DNA of 64,000 nt from Microbacterium sp. Gd 4-13 (GCF_003095395.1 NZ_QEIJ01000010.1:1-64000), one strand, 5' to 3'; positions 35,039-44,884 are shown, numbered from the stretch's first letter. Notes: generated from the letters alone by a model not told the origin. Translations and numbers: made by a program.

Positions 35039-36120
35039 GATGCTCTCCATGCGGTTCGGGGTGTGAGGGGGGCGAGCGACGGGCGTTGCGCGGTCGTGGT
35101 GAGGTCGATGCGTCGCCCCTCCCGCGCCGACGCCGTTAGGGCGGTCATGATCTCGAGCACGTGCAGGGCGACGTCGCCGCCGGCCCGCCCGTGACCGGCG
35201 ACGACGTCGATCAGGCCGATACCGCGCCCCGCGCCCTCGTAGCCGGCGCGAGGCTCGATCACCGCGCCCTCGTCGGACGGGGAGCGTCGCAGCCTCACCT
35301 CTCCGTCGAACATGTTCGGATCGGGCACGGTCAGCGATCCCCGCTCGCCGTGCACCTCGAGGGGGGCGGCGGTGGTCGCCACGGCGTCGAAGCTGAACGT
35401 CACCGTCGACACCGCGCCGCCGGCGTGCTCGAGAACGCCGGTCACGTGCGTGTCGATTTCGACGGGGATGCGCTCACCGGCACGAGGGCCGGTCGCGATG
35501 ACGCGCTCGTCACGCGGTCGCGACGACACCCCCGACACCCGCACGACGGGGCCGAGGAGGTGGAAGAGCGTGGTCAGGTAGTACGGCCCCATGTCGAACA
35601 GCGGACCGCCCCCGGCGAGGTAGTAGAAATCGGGGTTCGGGTGCCAGGCCTCGTGGCCCGGGGCGACCCAGGTCGCCGTCGCCGACACCGGTCGGCCGAT
35701 CTCGCCGGCGTCGACGACCGCTCGTGCGGTCTGCACGCCGGTGCCGAGGACGGTGTCGGGGGCGCCTCCCACCCACGCGCCGCCGGCGGCCGCGACGACC
35801 TCGAGCGCCTCGGCGAGCGTGGCGGCGAGCGGCTTCTCGCCGTAGACGTTCTTGCCGGCGGCGAGGGCGGCGAGGGCCACCGACGCGTGCGCGGCGGGGA
35901 TCGTGAGGTTCAGCACCGTCTGCACCTCGGGGTCGGCCATGAGCTCGTCGACGGAGAGGGCTCGGCACCCCGGCACGCGCTCGGCGACCGCTCGGGCGCG
36001 TGCGGGGTCGAGGTCGGCGACGGCGACGATCCGCACCCCGTCGAGGCCGACGAGCGTGTCGAGGTATTGGGCCGAGATGACCCCGAGCCCGACTATTCCG
36101 ATTCCGTGCGGCTGGCCCAC
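35035..36120 (-). CDS. Gfo/Idh/MocA-family sugar oxidoreductase
   Basis: The 361-residue NAD(P)-dependent dehydrogenase has the N-terminal Rossmann motif IGIVGLGVISAQY, the EKPLA signature (NVYGEKPLAATL) and a C-terminal alpha/beta domain containing GGGPLFDMGPYYL. A GTG start at 36120 with GAGGGGG upstream overlaps the ThuA gene by 28 bp; a family-typical N-terminus supports it. It probably oxidises or epimerises a sugar related to the arabinoside handled by GH51. Confidence 0.85.
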   Translation of the reverse strand: MGQPHGIGIVGLGVISAQYLDTLVGLDGVRIVAVADLDPARARAVAERVPGCRALSVDELMADPEVQTVLNLTIPAAHASVALAALAAGKNVYGEKPLAATLAEALEVVAAAGGAWVGGAPDTVLGTGVQTARAVVDAGEIGRPVSATATWVAPGHEAWHPNPDFYYLAGGGPLFDMGPYYLTTLFHLLGPVVRVSGVSSRPRDERVIATGPRAGERIPVEIDTHVTGVLEHAGGAVSTVTFSFDAVATTAAPLEVHGERGSLTVPDPNMFDGEVRLRRSPSDEGAVIEPRAGYEGAGRGIGLIDVVAGHGRAGGDVALHVLEIMTALTASAREGRRIDLTTTAQRPSLAPLTPRTAWRAS

Positions 36121-36800
36121 AGCATCCCCCTCTCGATGATGGTGCGGACGTTGTCGTCCTTCAGCACCTCGACGTCGTGCCCGGGCGTCGCGACGAAGAC
36201 GCGCCCCCGCCCCCACGCCCGCGTCCAGACCGCCGGCGAGGTGATCGGACGGTGCCACGGGTGGTAGGGCTGCACCGGGTGGGTGGTCGTGGCGAGCACG
36301 TCGTTGAGGTCGTCGGTGAGCACCCAGTACTGCTCGGTGCGCAGGGCGAAGCCGTCGATACCGGCCATGATCGACGACGCGCGCCCGGCGTCGGTGACCT
36401 CGATCGTGTGATCGACGAAGTTGTCGCGCTCGTCGCCCGGGCGCTCGTCGGGGTGCCGCGAGGGGTGGGTGGCGAACTGTCCGCCGACGAGCTGCAGGTA
36501 GTCGGAGCTGTCGCGGTAGGAGTCGGCGATGCCGCCGTGCCACCCGGCGAGCCCGGTGCCCTGCTCGACCGCGGCGCGCAGCCCCGCGACCGCCTCCCGC
36601 GAGGCCTGTGACATCGTCACCGACTGCACGACGAGGTCGACGGCATCCATCGCGTCACGGTCGGTGTAGACCTCCGGGTCGGACTCGATGCGCACATCGA
36701 AGCCGTTGTCGCGCAGGAACGGTACGAAGAGATCGGTGGCCTCGACCGGATGGTGTCCTTCCCACCCGCCTCGGACGATCAGGGCGTGACGTGCGGTCAT
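36093..36800 (-). CDS. ThuA-domain protein (sugar utilisation)
   Basis: The 235-residue protein has the class-I-glutamine-amidotransferase-like ThuA fold (LIVRGGWEGHHPVEAT, GLAGWHGG, DERDNFVDHTIEVTD). ThuA was named from trehalose utilisation; related proteins with Gfo/Idh partners process oxidised sugars. GAGGAG is the RBS. It is the first gene of the operon with Gfo/Idh and GH51, divergent from a LacI regulator. Confidence 0.83.
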   Translation of the reverse strand: MTARHALIVRGGWEGHHPVEATDLFVPFLRDNGFDVRIESDPEVYTDRDAMDAVDLVVQSVTMSQASREAVAGLRAAVEQGTGLAGWHGGIADSYRDSSDYLQLVGGQFATHPSRHPDERPGDERDNFVDHTIEVTDAGRASSIMAGIDGFALRTEQYWVLTDDLNDVLATTTHPVQPYHPWHRPITSPAVWTRAWGRGRVFVATPGHDVEVLKDDNVRTIIERGMLWASRTESE

Positions 36801-36906
36801 GACGAACTCCTCGGCGCAGAGGTGGTCGGAACGGGAGGCGACGGAGCGCTCTCCCGGGTGGGGACGGCATCACCATGCCATACCCCCTGGACCGATCGCG
36901 CAGATA

Positions 36907-36914
36907 TTGCGCAA
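36907..36914. promoter_or_regulatory. Candidate LacI operator (TTGCGCAA)
   Basis: TTGCGCAA is a perfect 8-bp palindrome with central CG in the 123-bp divergent gap between ThuA and the LacI gene, only 10 bp before the LacI start. Control of both directions by that LacI protein is inferred. Confidence 0.5.
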
Positions 36915-36923
36915 AATAGGGAG

Positions 36924-37931
36924 GTGCCCGCATCCGCCCGTTCCACACTCGCCGACGTCGCGGCGGCGGCGGGCGTCAGCGTGACCACCGCCTCGCGCGC
37001 TCTGCGCGGCCGGGGAGAGATGGCCGCGGCCACGCGCGCCCGGATCGTGACCGCGGCGACGACCCTCGGGTACACGCTCGACGGGGAGCGGCGCGGTCGC
37101 CCGCGCGGAGGCACGGCCCGGCTGATCGACCTCGTGCTCTCGCACTTTCACAACCCGTACACCGAAGAGGTCACCGCGGGCGCGCGCACCGCGGCGGCGC
37201 ACTTGCGCTACGACCTCGTGCTGACGACCGAGCGCGACGATCCCGACGACGACTGGCCCGTCCGCATCCGTTCCCGCGGGAGTGCGGGGGTCGTGCTCGG
37301 CCTCATCCTTCCGACGGCGACGCAGACCGCGGTGATGCGCGAAGCGGGCATCCCCGTCGTGCTGCTCGAGCCGCCCAGCGGTTCGTCGCGAGGGCTGCCG
37401 AGCGTGCGCTCGACCGATCGCGCCGGTGGTTCAGCCGCGGCGGAGCACCTCATCGCCCGGGGCGCGCGCCGGTTCGTCGTGATCGGTGGCAGCCCGCCGT
37501 ATCGCTGGGGCCGGGCGCGCGCCGAGGGCTTCTTCGAGACGCTGGATGTGGGGCTCCCCCGCGCGGCGCGCGTGCACGAGAGTGCGAACTGGGGTGCGAC
37601 CGAGGCACGGGAGGCGTGCCGGCGCGCCCTCGGCAACCTCGCCGGCGACGGACCCGTGGGGGTGTTCGCCTGTTCGGACGAGATGGCCGCGGGGGCCTAC
37701 CGCGCCGCCGCCGACGAGGGCCTGCGGGTCGGCGTCGACGTGCTGGTCGTCGGGTTCGACGACCTGCGCGGCGCGCGGTGGCTGCAGCCGTCGCTGACCA
37801 CCGTGCGCCAGCCGATCCGCGAGATGGCGGCCACCGCGGTGCGGATGCTCGCGGCCGGGGCGCCCGCCGGCGACGAGATCGTGGAGCTGCCGACGGAGCT
37901 CATCCCCCGCGGCTCCACCCGCGGCGGCTGA
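36924..37931 (+). CDS. LacI-family regulator of the GH51 operon
   Basis: The 335-residue regulator has the LacI HTH (STLADVAAAAGVSVTTASRALRG, about 6-28) and a sugar-binding effector domain ending RGSTRGG. GTG at 36924 begins directly before the HTH, but the AGGGAG upstream abuts it with no spacing; a leaderless start is possible, with CAAAAT at 36912-36917 as a weak -10. It is divergent from the GH51/Gfo/ThuA operon and probably represses it. Confidence 0.82.
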   Translation: MPASARSTLADVAAAAGVSVTTASRALRGRGEMAAATRARIVTAATTLGYTLDGERRGRPRGGTARLIDLVLSHFHNPYTEEVTAGARTAAAHLRYDLVLTTERDDPDDDWPVRIRSRGSAGVVLGLILPTATQTAVMREAGIPVVLLEPPSGSSRGLPSVRSTDRAGGSAAAEHLIARGARRFVVIGGSPPYRWGRARAEGFFETLDVGLPRAARVHESANWGATEAREACRRALGNLAGDGPVGVFACSDEMAAGAYRAAADEGLRVGVDVLVVGFDDLRGARWLQPSLTTVRQPIREMAATAVRMLAAGAPAGDEIVELPTELIPRGSTRGG

Positions 37932-37962
37932 TCGAGGCGTCGCGTCGACCCCGGCCCGAGAC

Positions 37963-38008
37963 GCGGGCTTTCGGTCGAGGCGCGGGCATTCCGGTGCCGA
38001 AAGCCCGC
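37963..38008. repeat. Intergenic nested palindrome (GCGGGCTT type)
   Basis: Perfect 12-bp arms (37963-37974 and 37997-38008) sit in a longer GC-rich block (37955-38035) with GCGGGC/GCCCGC words repeated on both sides. Closely similar to 57402-57447, so it is another dispersed element, placed between convergent genes. Confidence 0.7.
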
Positions 38009-38083
38009 GCCTCGGCCGATTGCCCGCATCCCGCGAGCACGGCCGCCGGGCCCTTCGACAAGCTCAGGGACCGGATCCGGCGC

Positions 38084-38911
38084 TCAGGCGCGCTCGGCGA
38101 TGACCTCTCGCCAGGGGCCCCAGTCGGGGTCGTGCGCGGGCCACACCTCGACACCGTCGAGCGCGTCGAGGTCGTGGAGGCGCCGGATCGCCGCATCCGC
38201 GCGATCATCGCCGTCGTCGCCGACCGTCGACCCGCACCGCACGCAGTCGGTGACGTTGCGGCGGAGGTCGGCCGCATCACCGGCGAGCACGACGGTGCGC
38301 TCCCCGAGCTCGACCACGAACGACTGGTGGCCGGGGGTGTGTCCCGACGTGTCGATGGCGCGCAGACCGGGCGCCAGGTCGGTGTCGCCCGACAGCGTGA
38401 CGACCGAGAGCCCCTCGCGGACGACGTCGTCGACGAACAGGAACCCCGCGCGCGCGTCGTCCACCGTCCGCACGTGCTCCCACTCCCGCGCCTGCAGGAG
38501 GAGGGGCTGGTCGGGGGCGAGCAGGCGAGCCGCCCCGGTGTGGTCGAAGTGCACGTGGGTGATCGCCGCCGCGGCGAGGTCACCCCACTCCAGTCCGGCC
38601 GCCGCGACCTGCTCGACGAGCGGGTCGCCGGCGGGCACCAGCGGCGTGTAGTTCTCGTAGTCGAAGCTCGCCACGCGCCGATCGCGGTCGCGGATGCGAG
38701 CCGGGTCGAACCCGCCGTCGACGAGCACCCATCCCTCGTCGAAGACGACGGCGGCGGCGGTGACCGGTTCGAGGAGGAACCGGAAGAAGCTGCCGCCGGC
38801 GACCGAGACGCCCTCCGGGATCGGCTCGTAGCCGACCACGAAGGGAACGAGCCGCCGCGGGCGTCCGCCGAGGCGGAGGGGCGCCGCATCCGCCCACGGC
38901 GTCGCCGTCAC
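38084..38911 (-). CDS. Metallo-beta-lactamase-fold hydrolase
   Basis: The 275-residue protein has the HVHFDH motif (H119-H124), then SGHTPGHQS, GDAAD and PAHDP, the di-metal set of the glyoxalase-II/lactonase group. It resembles AHL-lactonase-like (AttM/AiiA) proteins, but many such enzymes act on other esters or amides. GTG at 38911 overlaps the stop of the allophanate hydrolase by 4 bp and is preferred over an ATG 33 bp upstream. It is the last gene of the guanidine operon, so its substrate may be tied to that pathway. Confidence 0.8.
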   Translation of the reverse strand: MTATPWADAAPLRLGGRPRRLVPFVVGYEPIPEGVSVAGGSFFRFLLEPVTAAAVVFDEGWVLVDGGFDPARIRDRDRRVASFDYENYTPLVPAGDPLVEQVAAAGLEWGDLAAAAITHVHFDHTGAARLLAPDQPLLLQAREWEHVRTVDDARAGFLFVDDVVREGLSVVTLSGDTDLAPGLRAIDTSGHTPGHQSFVVELGERTVVLAGDAADLRRNVTDCVRCGSTVGDDGDDRADAAIRRLHDLDALDGVEVWPAHDPDWGPWREVIAERA

Positions 38912-40584
38912 GATCGCGCCGCCGACGCCAGGTAGGCCCGCCATCCGCCGAAACCGGTGATGTCGGCGGCGCCCTCCAGGGCGACCGTCTCGCAGAGGAA
39001 GCCCGAGACGGTCGAGCCGTCGGCCAGTCGCGCGGTGCCGATGCCCATCGGTTCGGGGAGCGCTGCGACGAAACGGCCGAACCCGGCGGCCGGCAGCCGC
39101 CAGACCTCACCTTCGATCGACGCCCCACCGTCAGCGACCCGCACGAGGCCGGGCTTGGCGGGCGTGGTCGCCAGCGCGAACAGTCGGTAGTCGGGCGCCG
39201 TCGAGACCGACGCGACGAACGATCCGCCGGCGGCGACGAGCTGGTGGTTCAGCGGTTGACCGCGCAGGTGCGCGCCGACCACGAGCACGTCGACCGGAGG
39301 GGCCGACACCCGCTCGGCGAGCTGCGCGAGCGTGCGGTCGGCGAAGGGTGCCCCGGTGAGCATGACGCCGAAGGGCTTGCCGTCGACGACCCCCGCCGGC
39401 ACGGCGAGCGCGCTGCGGTCGAGGAGGTTGGCGAAGTTCGTGAAGCGCCCCATACGGGAGTTCGCCCCCACGGGATCTGCGGCGACCTCGTCGAGGGTCG
39501 GATGCCACGTGGTCGTGGGAGTGAGAAGGGCCACCGTCCCCGCGAGCCGGCCCAGACCCTCCAGCCCGAGCCGGTCGAGCCGCTCGCGGTCGCGGAAGTA
39601 GTCCGCGGCCCGGGCCTCGGCACCCGCGAGCACGATGCCGGCCACGGTCGGGTCGATGTCGGTGCCGATGAGCTCGCGGTTCGCCTCGATGAACGCGCCG
39701 ACGGCCGCCGTGCGCTCGGCGACGAACGCCCCGCCGTACAGGAGCGATGCGGCCTCCAGAAGCGGCGCGATGTCGACCTCGACGATGTCGACACCGGATG
39801 CGGCGAGCCTGCCGACGACGCCCCGGAACGCCTCGATCCATCCCTCGGCGAGACCCTCCAGGTGCTCGGGAGTGGGGATCGCGACGACGGGTCGGGCGTC
39901 CAGGGGCGGCGCGGGCACGTCGACGCGGGCCCGCGGGTCGACGCCGTCGGGCCCCGCCATGAGCTCGGCGGCCTCGCGGGCGAGCGAGAGCTCGCGCGCG
40001 AAGACGGTCACGCAGTCGATGCTCCGGCAGGCGGGGACGACACCGGTCGTCGGCACGAGACCGACCGTGGGCTTGACCCCGACGATGCCGTTGAGGGCCG
40101 CCGGCACTCGTCCCGACCCCGCCGTGTCGGTGCCCAGGGCGAGGTCGACCACCCCGAGTGCGGTGACGACGGCCGATCCCGAGCTCGATCCGCCGGAGAT
40201 GCGCGACGGGTCCCAGGCCCCGCGCACGGCGCCGTACGGGCTGCGCGTTCCGACGAGGCCGGTGGCGAACTGGTCGAGGTTGGTCTTGCCGAGCACGACC
40301 GTTCCGGCCGCTCGCAGCCGCGCCACCGCCGGGGCATCCGCCTCCGGCGCGTACGCGTATGCGGGGCTCCCCGCGGTGGTGGGCAGGCCCGCGACGTCGA
40401 TGTTGTCTTTCACGGCGAGCACGGTTCCCGCCAGGGGCAGCCGTTCTCCCGCGGCGACGCGTCGGTCGATCTCGGCGGCCTCCGCGAGCGCGTCCGGCTC
40501 GGGCCGCAGGGCGATCCACGCCTCGGCACGGTCGATCTCGGCGTTTCGGGCGTATGCGGCAGCGACCCGCTCGACCGCGCTCAT
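38908..40584 (-). CDS. atzF: Allophanate hydrolase
   Basis: The 558-residue amidase-signature enzyme splits allophanate to ammonia and CO2. The catalytic triad is clear: K59 (VLAVKDNIDVAG), S133 (ISGGSSSGSA) and nucleophile S157 (GTDTAGSG), with the family spacing of 74 and 24 residues. A C-terminal domain of about 120 residues after the amidase core (from PPVDVLVVGAHLRG) is the AtzF-type second domain. ATG overlaps the upstream carboxylase stop by 4 bp. Confidence 0.9.
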   Translation of the reverse strand: MSAVERVAAAYARNAEIDRAEAWIALRPEPDALAEAAEIDRRVAAGERLPLAGTVLAVKDNIDVAGLPTTAGSPAYAYAPEADAPAVARLRAAGTVVLGKTNLDQFATGLVGTRSPYGAVRGAWDPSRISGGSSSGSAVVTALGVVDLALGTDTAGSGRVPAALNGIVGVKPTVGLVPTTGVVPACRSIDCVTVFARELSLAREAAELMAGPDGVDPRARVDVPAPPLDARPVVAIPTPEHLEGLAEGWIEAFRGVVGRLAASGVDIVEVDIAPLLEAASLLYGGAFVAERTAAVGAFIEANRELIGTDIDPTVAGIVLAGAEARAADYFRDRERLDRLGLEGLGRLAGTVALLTPTTTWHPTLDEVAADPVGANSRMGRFTNFANLLDRSALAVPAGVVDGKPFGVMLTGAPFADRTLAQLAERVSAPPVDVLVVGAHLRGQPLNHQLVAAGGSFVASVSTAPDYRLFALATTPAKPGLVRVADGGASIEGEVWRLPAAGFGRFVAALPEPMGIGTARLADGSTVSGFLCETVALEGAADITGFGGWRAYLASAARS

Positions 40585-43500
40585 CGGGCGACCTCCACGA
40601 CGGCCAGCAGCTGCCCGGCCTCCACGCGCTCCCCCGGTCGCACGAGCACGTCGCGCACGATCCCCGCCTGCGTCGCACTCACGGTGGTCTCCATCTTCAT
40701 CGCTTCCAGCACCAGCATCCGTTCTCCTTCGGCAACGCTTCGCCCCGGTTCTGTCTCGACCTTCCACACCGCCGCCGAGAAGGGCGCGCGCACCGCGATG
40801 CAGCCCGGCGGCAGGGGGTCTTCGATGGGTGCGGTGGCGACGGCATCCGATTCCACCGGTCGATCGAACTCGCCGGCCTCGCGCCAGCGGTCGCGCTCCT
40901 CGGCGAATGCGCGCTGCTGACGGTCGCGGAACGACGAGATGCCCGCCGCGTTGTCGGCGAGGAACGTCTCGTACTCGGCGAGGCGGAACTCGCCCTCGGA
41001 GGTCTCGAACTCCCCCCGGCCGGCGTCGGTCTCGGCGCGCAGCTCGAGGAGCTCCTCGGCCGACACCGGATACCAGCGGATGCGGTCGAAGAACCGCAGC
41101 GCCCACGGGTTGTCGGCGAACAGACCGCCCCGTCGGAACCTGTTCCACACCTGCACGGTGCGGCCGACGAACTGGTATCCGCCCGGGCCCTCCATTCCAT
41201 AGATGCAGAGGTACGCGCCGCCGATGCCGACGGAGTTCTCGGCGGTCCAGGTGCGGGCCGGGTTGTATTTGGTGGTGACGAGCCGGTGACGCGGATCGAG
41301 CGGTGTCGCGACCGGGGCGCCGAGGTAGACGTCACCGAGACCCATCACGAGGTACTGCGCGTCGAAGACCGTGCGGTACACGTCGTCGACGCTGTCGAGC
41401 CCGTTGATGCGGCGGATGAACTCGATGTTCCACGGCGTCCAGGGGGCGTCGTCGCGGACGCCCGCCATGTACCGCTCGATCGCCAGTCTCGTCGCCGGGT
41501 CGTCCCACGACAGCGGCAGTCGCACCTCGCGCGAGGGCACGACGAGTTCGCTCGTGGGCGGGAGGTCGTCGTCCAGCTCGCGCAGGAGCCCGACGAGCTG
41601 CGAGGCGCGAAGCACGGATGCGTCGGTGTGCACCTGCAGCGATCGGATGCCGGGGGTGACGTCGAGGATGCCGCGGGGGGCGTGCTCGGCGAGGCGGGTC
41701 TGCAGCGCGTGGACGCGCATGCGCAGACCCAGATCGAGCTCCTGCGCGCCGAACTCCACGAGGAGGTTGTCGTCGCCGTCGCGCCGGTAGGTGACGCGCG
41801 GTCGATGCACCCCGGTGGCGTCGACGTCGGCCTCGCGCACCGAGACGACCCCGTCGTCACCGTCGCCCCCGCCGATGAGCGGCGGGGCACCCAGCGAGCG
41901 CGCGGAGTCGAGCCCGGCGGCATCGGCCTCGCGCACCGGCACGAAACGCAGCGAGTCGCCCGGGCGGAGCTGCCCGATCTTCCACAGCTCGCCGCTGGCG
42001 ACGACCGCCGGGCAGACGAATCCGCCCAGGCTCGGGCCGTCGGGTCCGAGGATGATCGGGGTGTCTCCGGTGAAGTCGAGGGCTCCCACGGCGTAGGGGG
42101 TGTCGTGGATGTTCGAGGGGTGCAGGCCCGCCTCTCCGCCGTCGGTGCGCGCCCACTCGGGTTGCGGGCCGCTGAGGCGCACGCCCGTACGGGCCGAGTT
42201 GACCTGCACGGTGTATTCCGCGGCGTAGAGCTCGTCGATGTCGGAACGGGTGAAGAACTCGGGCGCGGCGTGGGGTCCTTCGGTGACGCCGATGCGCCAC
42301 TCCCGCCCGATGTGCGGTCGCCTCTCGGACGGGGTCGCACCGCCGGGCGCGCCCGGACCGGCGGCGACGGGCCGCAGCACGTCGCCGGCGACGAGCGCCC
42401 GCCCGCCGTGGCCGCCGAACCCGCCGAGTGTGAAGGTCGCCGCGCTTCCGAGGTAGGCGGGCACGTCGATCCCGCCGCGGATCGCGACGTAGGTGCGGAT
42501 GCCGGGGCCGGCCGATGCGCCGATGCGCAGCGTGCCGCCGGCGGGCACCTCGACCGGCTCCCAGAGCGCGACCGCCGCGCCGTCGACCGTGACGTCGACC
42601 GGTGCGCCGGTGACGCACACCGTCGTCGCCGCCGTGAGCCGCAGGGTCGGTCCCGTGAGCGTGACCTCGAGTCCGGGCGCCTCGGGCGGGTTGCCGACCG
42701 CGAGGTTGGCCTCCCGGAACGACACCGCGTCCATCGGACCCGACGGCGGGACGCCGACCTGCCAGTAGCCGAGACGGCCGGGGAGGTCTTGCACGGTGGT
42801 CATCATCCCCGGCTCGAGCACCTCGATCCGGGGGTCGGGGTCGCCGATGCCGTCGAGGGTACCGGTGTCGTGGGTCGCGTCGCGGACTCGCGGATGCTGC
42901 GCGATCTCACGCAGCATCCCGGTGCCGGTGACGATCCCGTCGATGCGGGTGTCGGCGAGCGAGGTGTGCAGCAGGTCGAGGGCGTCGTCGCGGGTGGCCG
43001 CGTGCGCGATGACCTTCGCCAGGAGCGGGTCGTAGTACGACGTGACGTCCATTCCCGCCTCGATCCAGGAGTCCACGCGCACGCCGTCGCCCTCCGGGAG
43101 ACGGACACCGGTGACGAGTCCGGTCGACGGGGCGTTGCCGCGGTCGGGGTCCTCGGCGTAGATGCGCGCCTCCACAGCGTGCCCGTTCGGCCGTCGCGGG
43201 GCATCGAAGAGCGTGGGGTCGACGGCCTCGGGCCCGCCGGCCGCGAGGTCGAGCATGAGCCCGACCAGATCGAGACCGAAGACGGCCTCGGTGACCGGGT
43301 GCTCGACCTGCAGTCGCGCGTTGACCTCGAGGAAGTAGGCGGCCTCGGCGACGGGGTCGTAGACGAACTCCGCCGTGCCGGCGGAGCGATAGTCGACGCT
43401 CGCGGCGAGGGCGGCGGCCGTGGCGTGGAGCTGTGCGCGCACGGCGTCGGGAAGACGCGGGGCCGGGGCTTCTTCGATGACCTTCTGGTTGCGTCGCTGC

Positions 43501-44195
43501 AGCGAGCAGTCGCGGTCGCCGAGCACGGCGACGCGCCCTGCCCCGTCACCGAACAGCTGCACCTCGACGTGGCGCGCGGGGCGCACGAACTTCTCCACGA
43601 AGAGCCCGGACGACCCGAAGCTCGCCTGTGCCTGACGGGTGACCGCGTCGAAGGCCTCCGCCACCGCACCGGCGTCGCCGCAGACGCGCATGCCGATCCC
43701 GCCGCCGCCGCCCGTCGCCTTGAGCATGACGGGGAACCCGATCGACTCGGCGGCCGCCACGGCGGCGTCGCGCGACTCGAGCACGCCGCTTCCCGGGAGC
43801 AACGGCACACCGGCCGCGGCGGCGAGCTCGCGCGCGGTGTGCTTCAGCCCGAAGGCGTCGAGCTGGTCGGGGGTCGGACCGACCCACGCCAGCCCCGCGG
43901 CCTCCACGGCCCGGGCGGCGCCGGCGTTCTCGGCGAGGAACCCGTAGCCGGGGTGGACCGCACCGGCGCCCGTGCGGGCCGCCGCCTCGAGGACGGCGTC
44001 GAGACGCAGGTACGACTCGGCGGCCGGCGCCGGCCCCAGCCGCACGGCGGTGTCGGCCTCCCGCACGTGGGGGGCCGCGCGGTCGGCGTCGGAGTAGACC
44101 GCGACGGTGCGCAACCCCCTCTCGCGGGCCGAGCGGATGATGCGCCGGGCGATCTCGCCGCGATTGGCGACGAGCAGGGTGTCGAAGCCGCTCAC
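40581..44195 (-). CDS. Guanidine (urea) carboxylase, biotin-dependent
   Basis: The 1204-residue enzyme contains an ATP-grasp biotin carboxylase (about 1-445; VANRGEIARRI, GGGGIGMRV), a KipA-like then KipI-like carboxyltransferase region (about 450-1110), and a C-terminal biotinyl domain with EAMKMET (biotin on K1167). In operons with the two DUF1989 proteins, such 'urea carboxylases' have been shown to carboxylate guanidine. Whether this one prefers guanidine or urea needs alignment of the substrate pocket. GTG start, 4-bp overlaps on both sides. Confidence 0.9.
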   Translation of the reverse strand: MSGFDTLLVANRGEIARRIIRSARERGLRTVAVYSDADRAAPHVREADTAVRLGPAPAAESYLRLDAVLEAAARTGAGAVHPGYGFLAENAGAARAVEAAGLAWVGPTPDQLDAFGLKHTARELAAAAGVPLLPGSGVLESRDAAVAAAESIGFPVMLKATGGGGGIGMRVCGDAGAVAEAFDAVTRQAQASFGSSGLFVEKFVRPARHVEVQLFGDGAGRVAVLGDRDCSLQRRNQKVIEEAPAPRLPDAVRAQLHATAAALAASVDYRSAGTAEFVYDPVAEAAYFLEVNARLQVEHPVTEAVFGLDLVGLMLDLAAGGPEAVDPTLFDAPRRPNGHAVEARIYAEDPDRGNAPSTGLVTGVRLPEGDGVRVDSWIEAGMDVTSYYDPLLAKVIAHAATRDDALDLLHTSLADTRIDGIVTGTGMLREIAQHPRVRDATHDTGTLDGIGDPDPRIEVLEPGMMTTVQDLPGRLGYWQVGVPPSGPMDAVSFREANLAVGNPPEAPGLEVTLTGPTLRLTAATTVCVTGAPVDVTVDGAAVALWEPVEVPAGGTLRIGASAGPGIRTYVAIRGGIDVPAYLGSAATFTLGGFGGHGGRALVAGDVLRPVAAGPGAPGGATPSERRPHIGREWRIGVTEGPHAAPEFFTRSDIDELYAAEYTVQVNSARTGVRLSGPQPEWARTDGGEAGLHPSNIHDTPYAVGALDFTGDTPIILGPDGPSLGGFVCPAVVASGELWKIGQLRPGDSLRFVPVREADAAGLDSARSLGAPPLIGGGDGDDGVVSVREADVDATGVHRPRVTYRRDGDDNLLVEFGAQELDLGLRMRVHALQTRLAEHAPRGILDVTPGIRSLQVHTDASVLRASQLVGLLRELDDDLPPTSELVVPSREVRLPLSWDDPATRLAIERYMAGVRDDAPWTPWNIEFIRRINGLDSVDDVYRTVFDAQYLVMGLGDVYLGAPVATPLDPRHRLVTTKYNPARTWTAENSVGIGGAYLCIYGMEGPGGYQFVGRTVQVWNRFRRGGLFADNPWALRFFDRIRWYPVSAEELLELRAETDAGRGEFETSEGEFRLAEYETFLADNAAGISSFRDRQQRAFAEERDRWREAGEFDRPVESDAVATAPIEDPLPPGCIAVRAPFSAAVWKVETEPGRSVAEGERMLVLEAMKMETTVSATQAGIVRDVLVRPGERVEAGQLLAVVEVAR

Positions 44196-44872
44196 GGGCG
44201 CGTCACGATCATGCGCAGCGGCGTGCAGCTGAAGTCGTTGCAGGGATTGTTCATCTGCGGGCAGTTCGACACGACAACGAGCACGTCGCGCTCCGCACGC
44301 AGTGCCACGCGCTTGCCCGGCGCCGACATCCCGTCGACGATCCCGAGCGACCCGTCCGCCTCGACGGGAACGTTCATGAACCAGTTGAGGTTCGAGACGA
44401 GGTCACGCGCACCGAGCCCGTGACGGGCCGCCTCGGCGAGGAAGTTCTCTCGGCACCCGTGCTGGTACAGGGTGTGGTGCCCGTACCGCAACGTGTTCGA
44501 CTCCTTGCTGCACGCTCCGCCGATCGTGTCCTGGCGGTCGACCTCGTTGCCCACGACCGTCATCAGGGGGCGCCCGAGATTGCTGCGCAGCACCGAGCCG
44601 GTGCGCACGTACACGTTCTGCTGCCAGGCGATCGTGTCGGCGGCGCTGTAGCGCTCGTCGGTGTCGGAGGCGGCGTAGACGAGGAAGTCGGCCGACTGGT
44701 TCCCCCCGACGTCGACGATCGTCAGCACGTCGCCGGCGGCGACCACGGCCGACCAGGCGGCTCGCGGCGCGACGCGCTGGTCGAGCACGACGGTGCCGTC
44801 GACGAGCGGCGTCGACCAGTCCAGCGGCGCGTCGGGGGCGTGAACGGGGCGGTCGGGAACGGTGGTGATCAT
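44192..44872 (-). CDS. DUF1989 protein, carboxyguanidine deiminase subunit (smaller)
   Basis: The 226-residue protein was long called urea-carboxylase-associated protein. It has the cysteine-rich segment SNCPQMNNPCNDFSC (metal or catalytic) and GGACSKESNTLRYGHHTLYQHGCRENF. Work by others (Schneider et al., 2020) identified these paired proteins as CgdA/CgdB, a deiminase acting on carboxyguanidine. It overlaps the carboxylase by 4 bp (GTGA); RBS GAGAGGA. Which letter it should take cannot be set here. Confidence 0.85.
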   Translation of the reverse strand: MITTVPDRPVHAPDAPLDWSTPLVDGTVVLDQRVAPRAAWSAVVAAGDVLTIVDVGGNQSADFLVYAASDTDERYSAADTIAWQQNVYVRTGSVLRSNLGRPLMTVVGNEVDRQDTIGGACSKESNTLRYGHHTLYQHGCRENFLAEAARHGLGARDLVSNLNWFMNVPVEADGSLGIVDGMSAPGKRVALRAERDVLVVVSNCPQMNNPCNDFSCTPLRMIVTRP

Positions 44873-44884
44873 TCTGGCGTCCTC

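Noticed and set aside
40359..44423. 1354-codon plus-strand frame opposite the carboxylase
   Set aside because: Arg/Gly/Asp-rich antisense shadow of a 1204-residue biotin carboxylase with all motifs.
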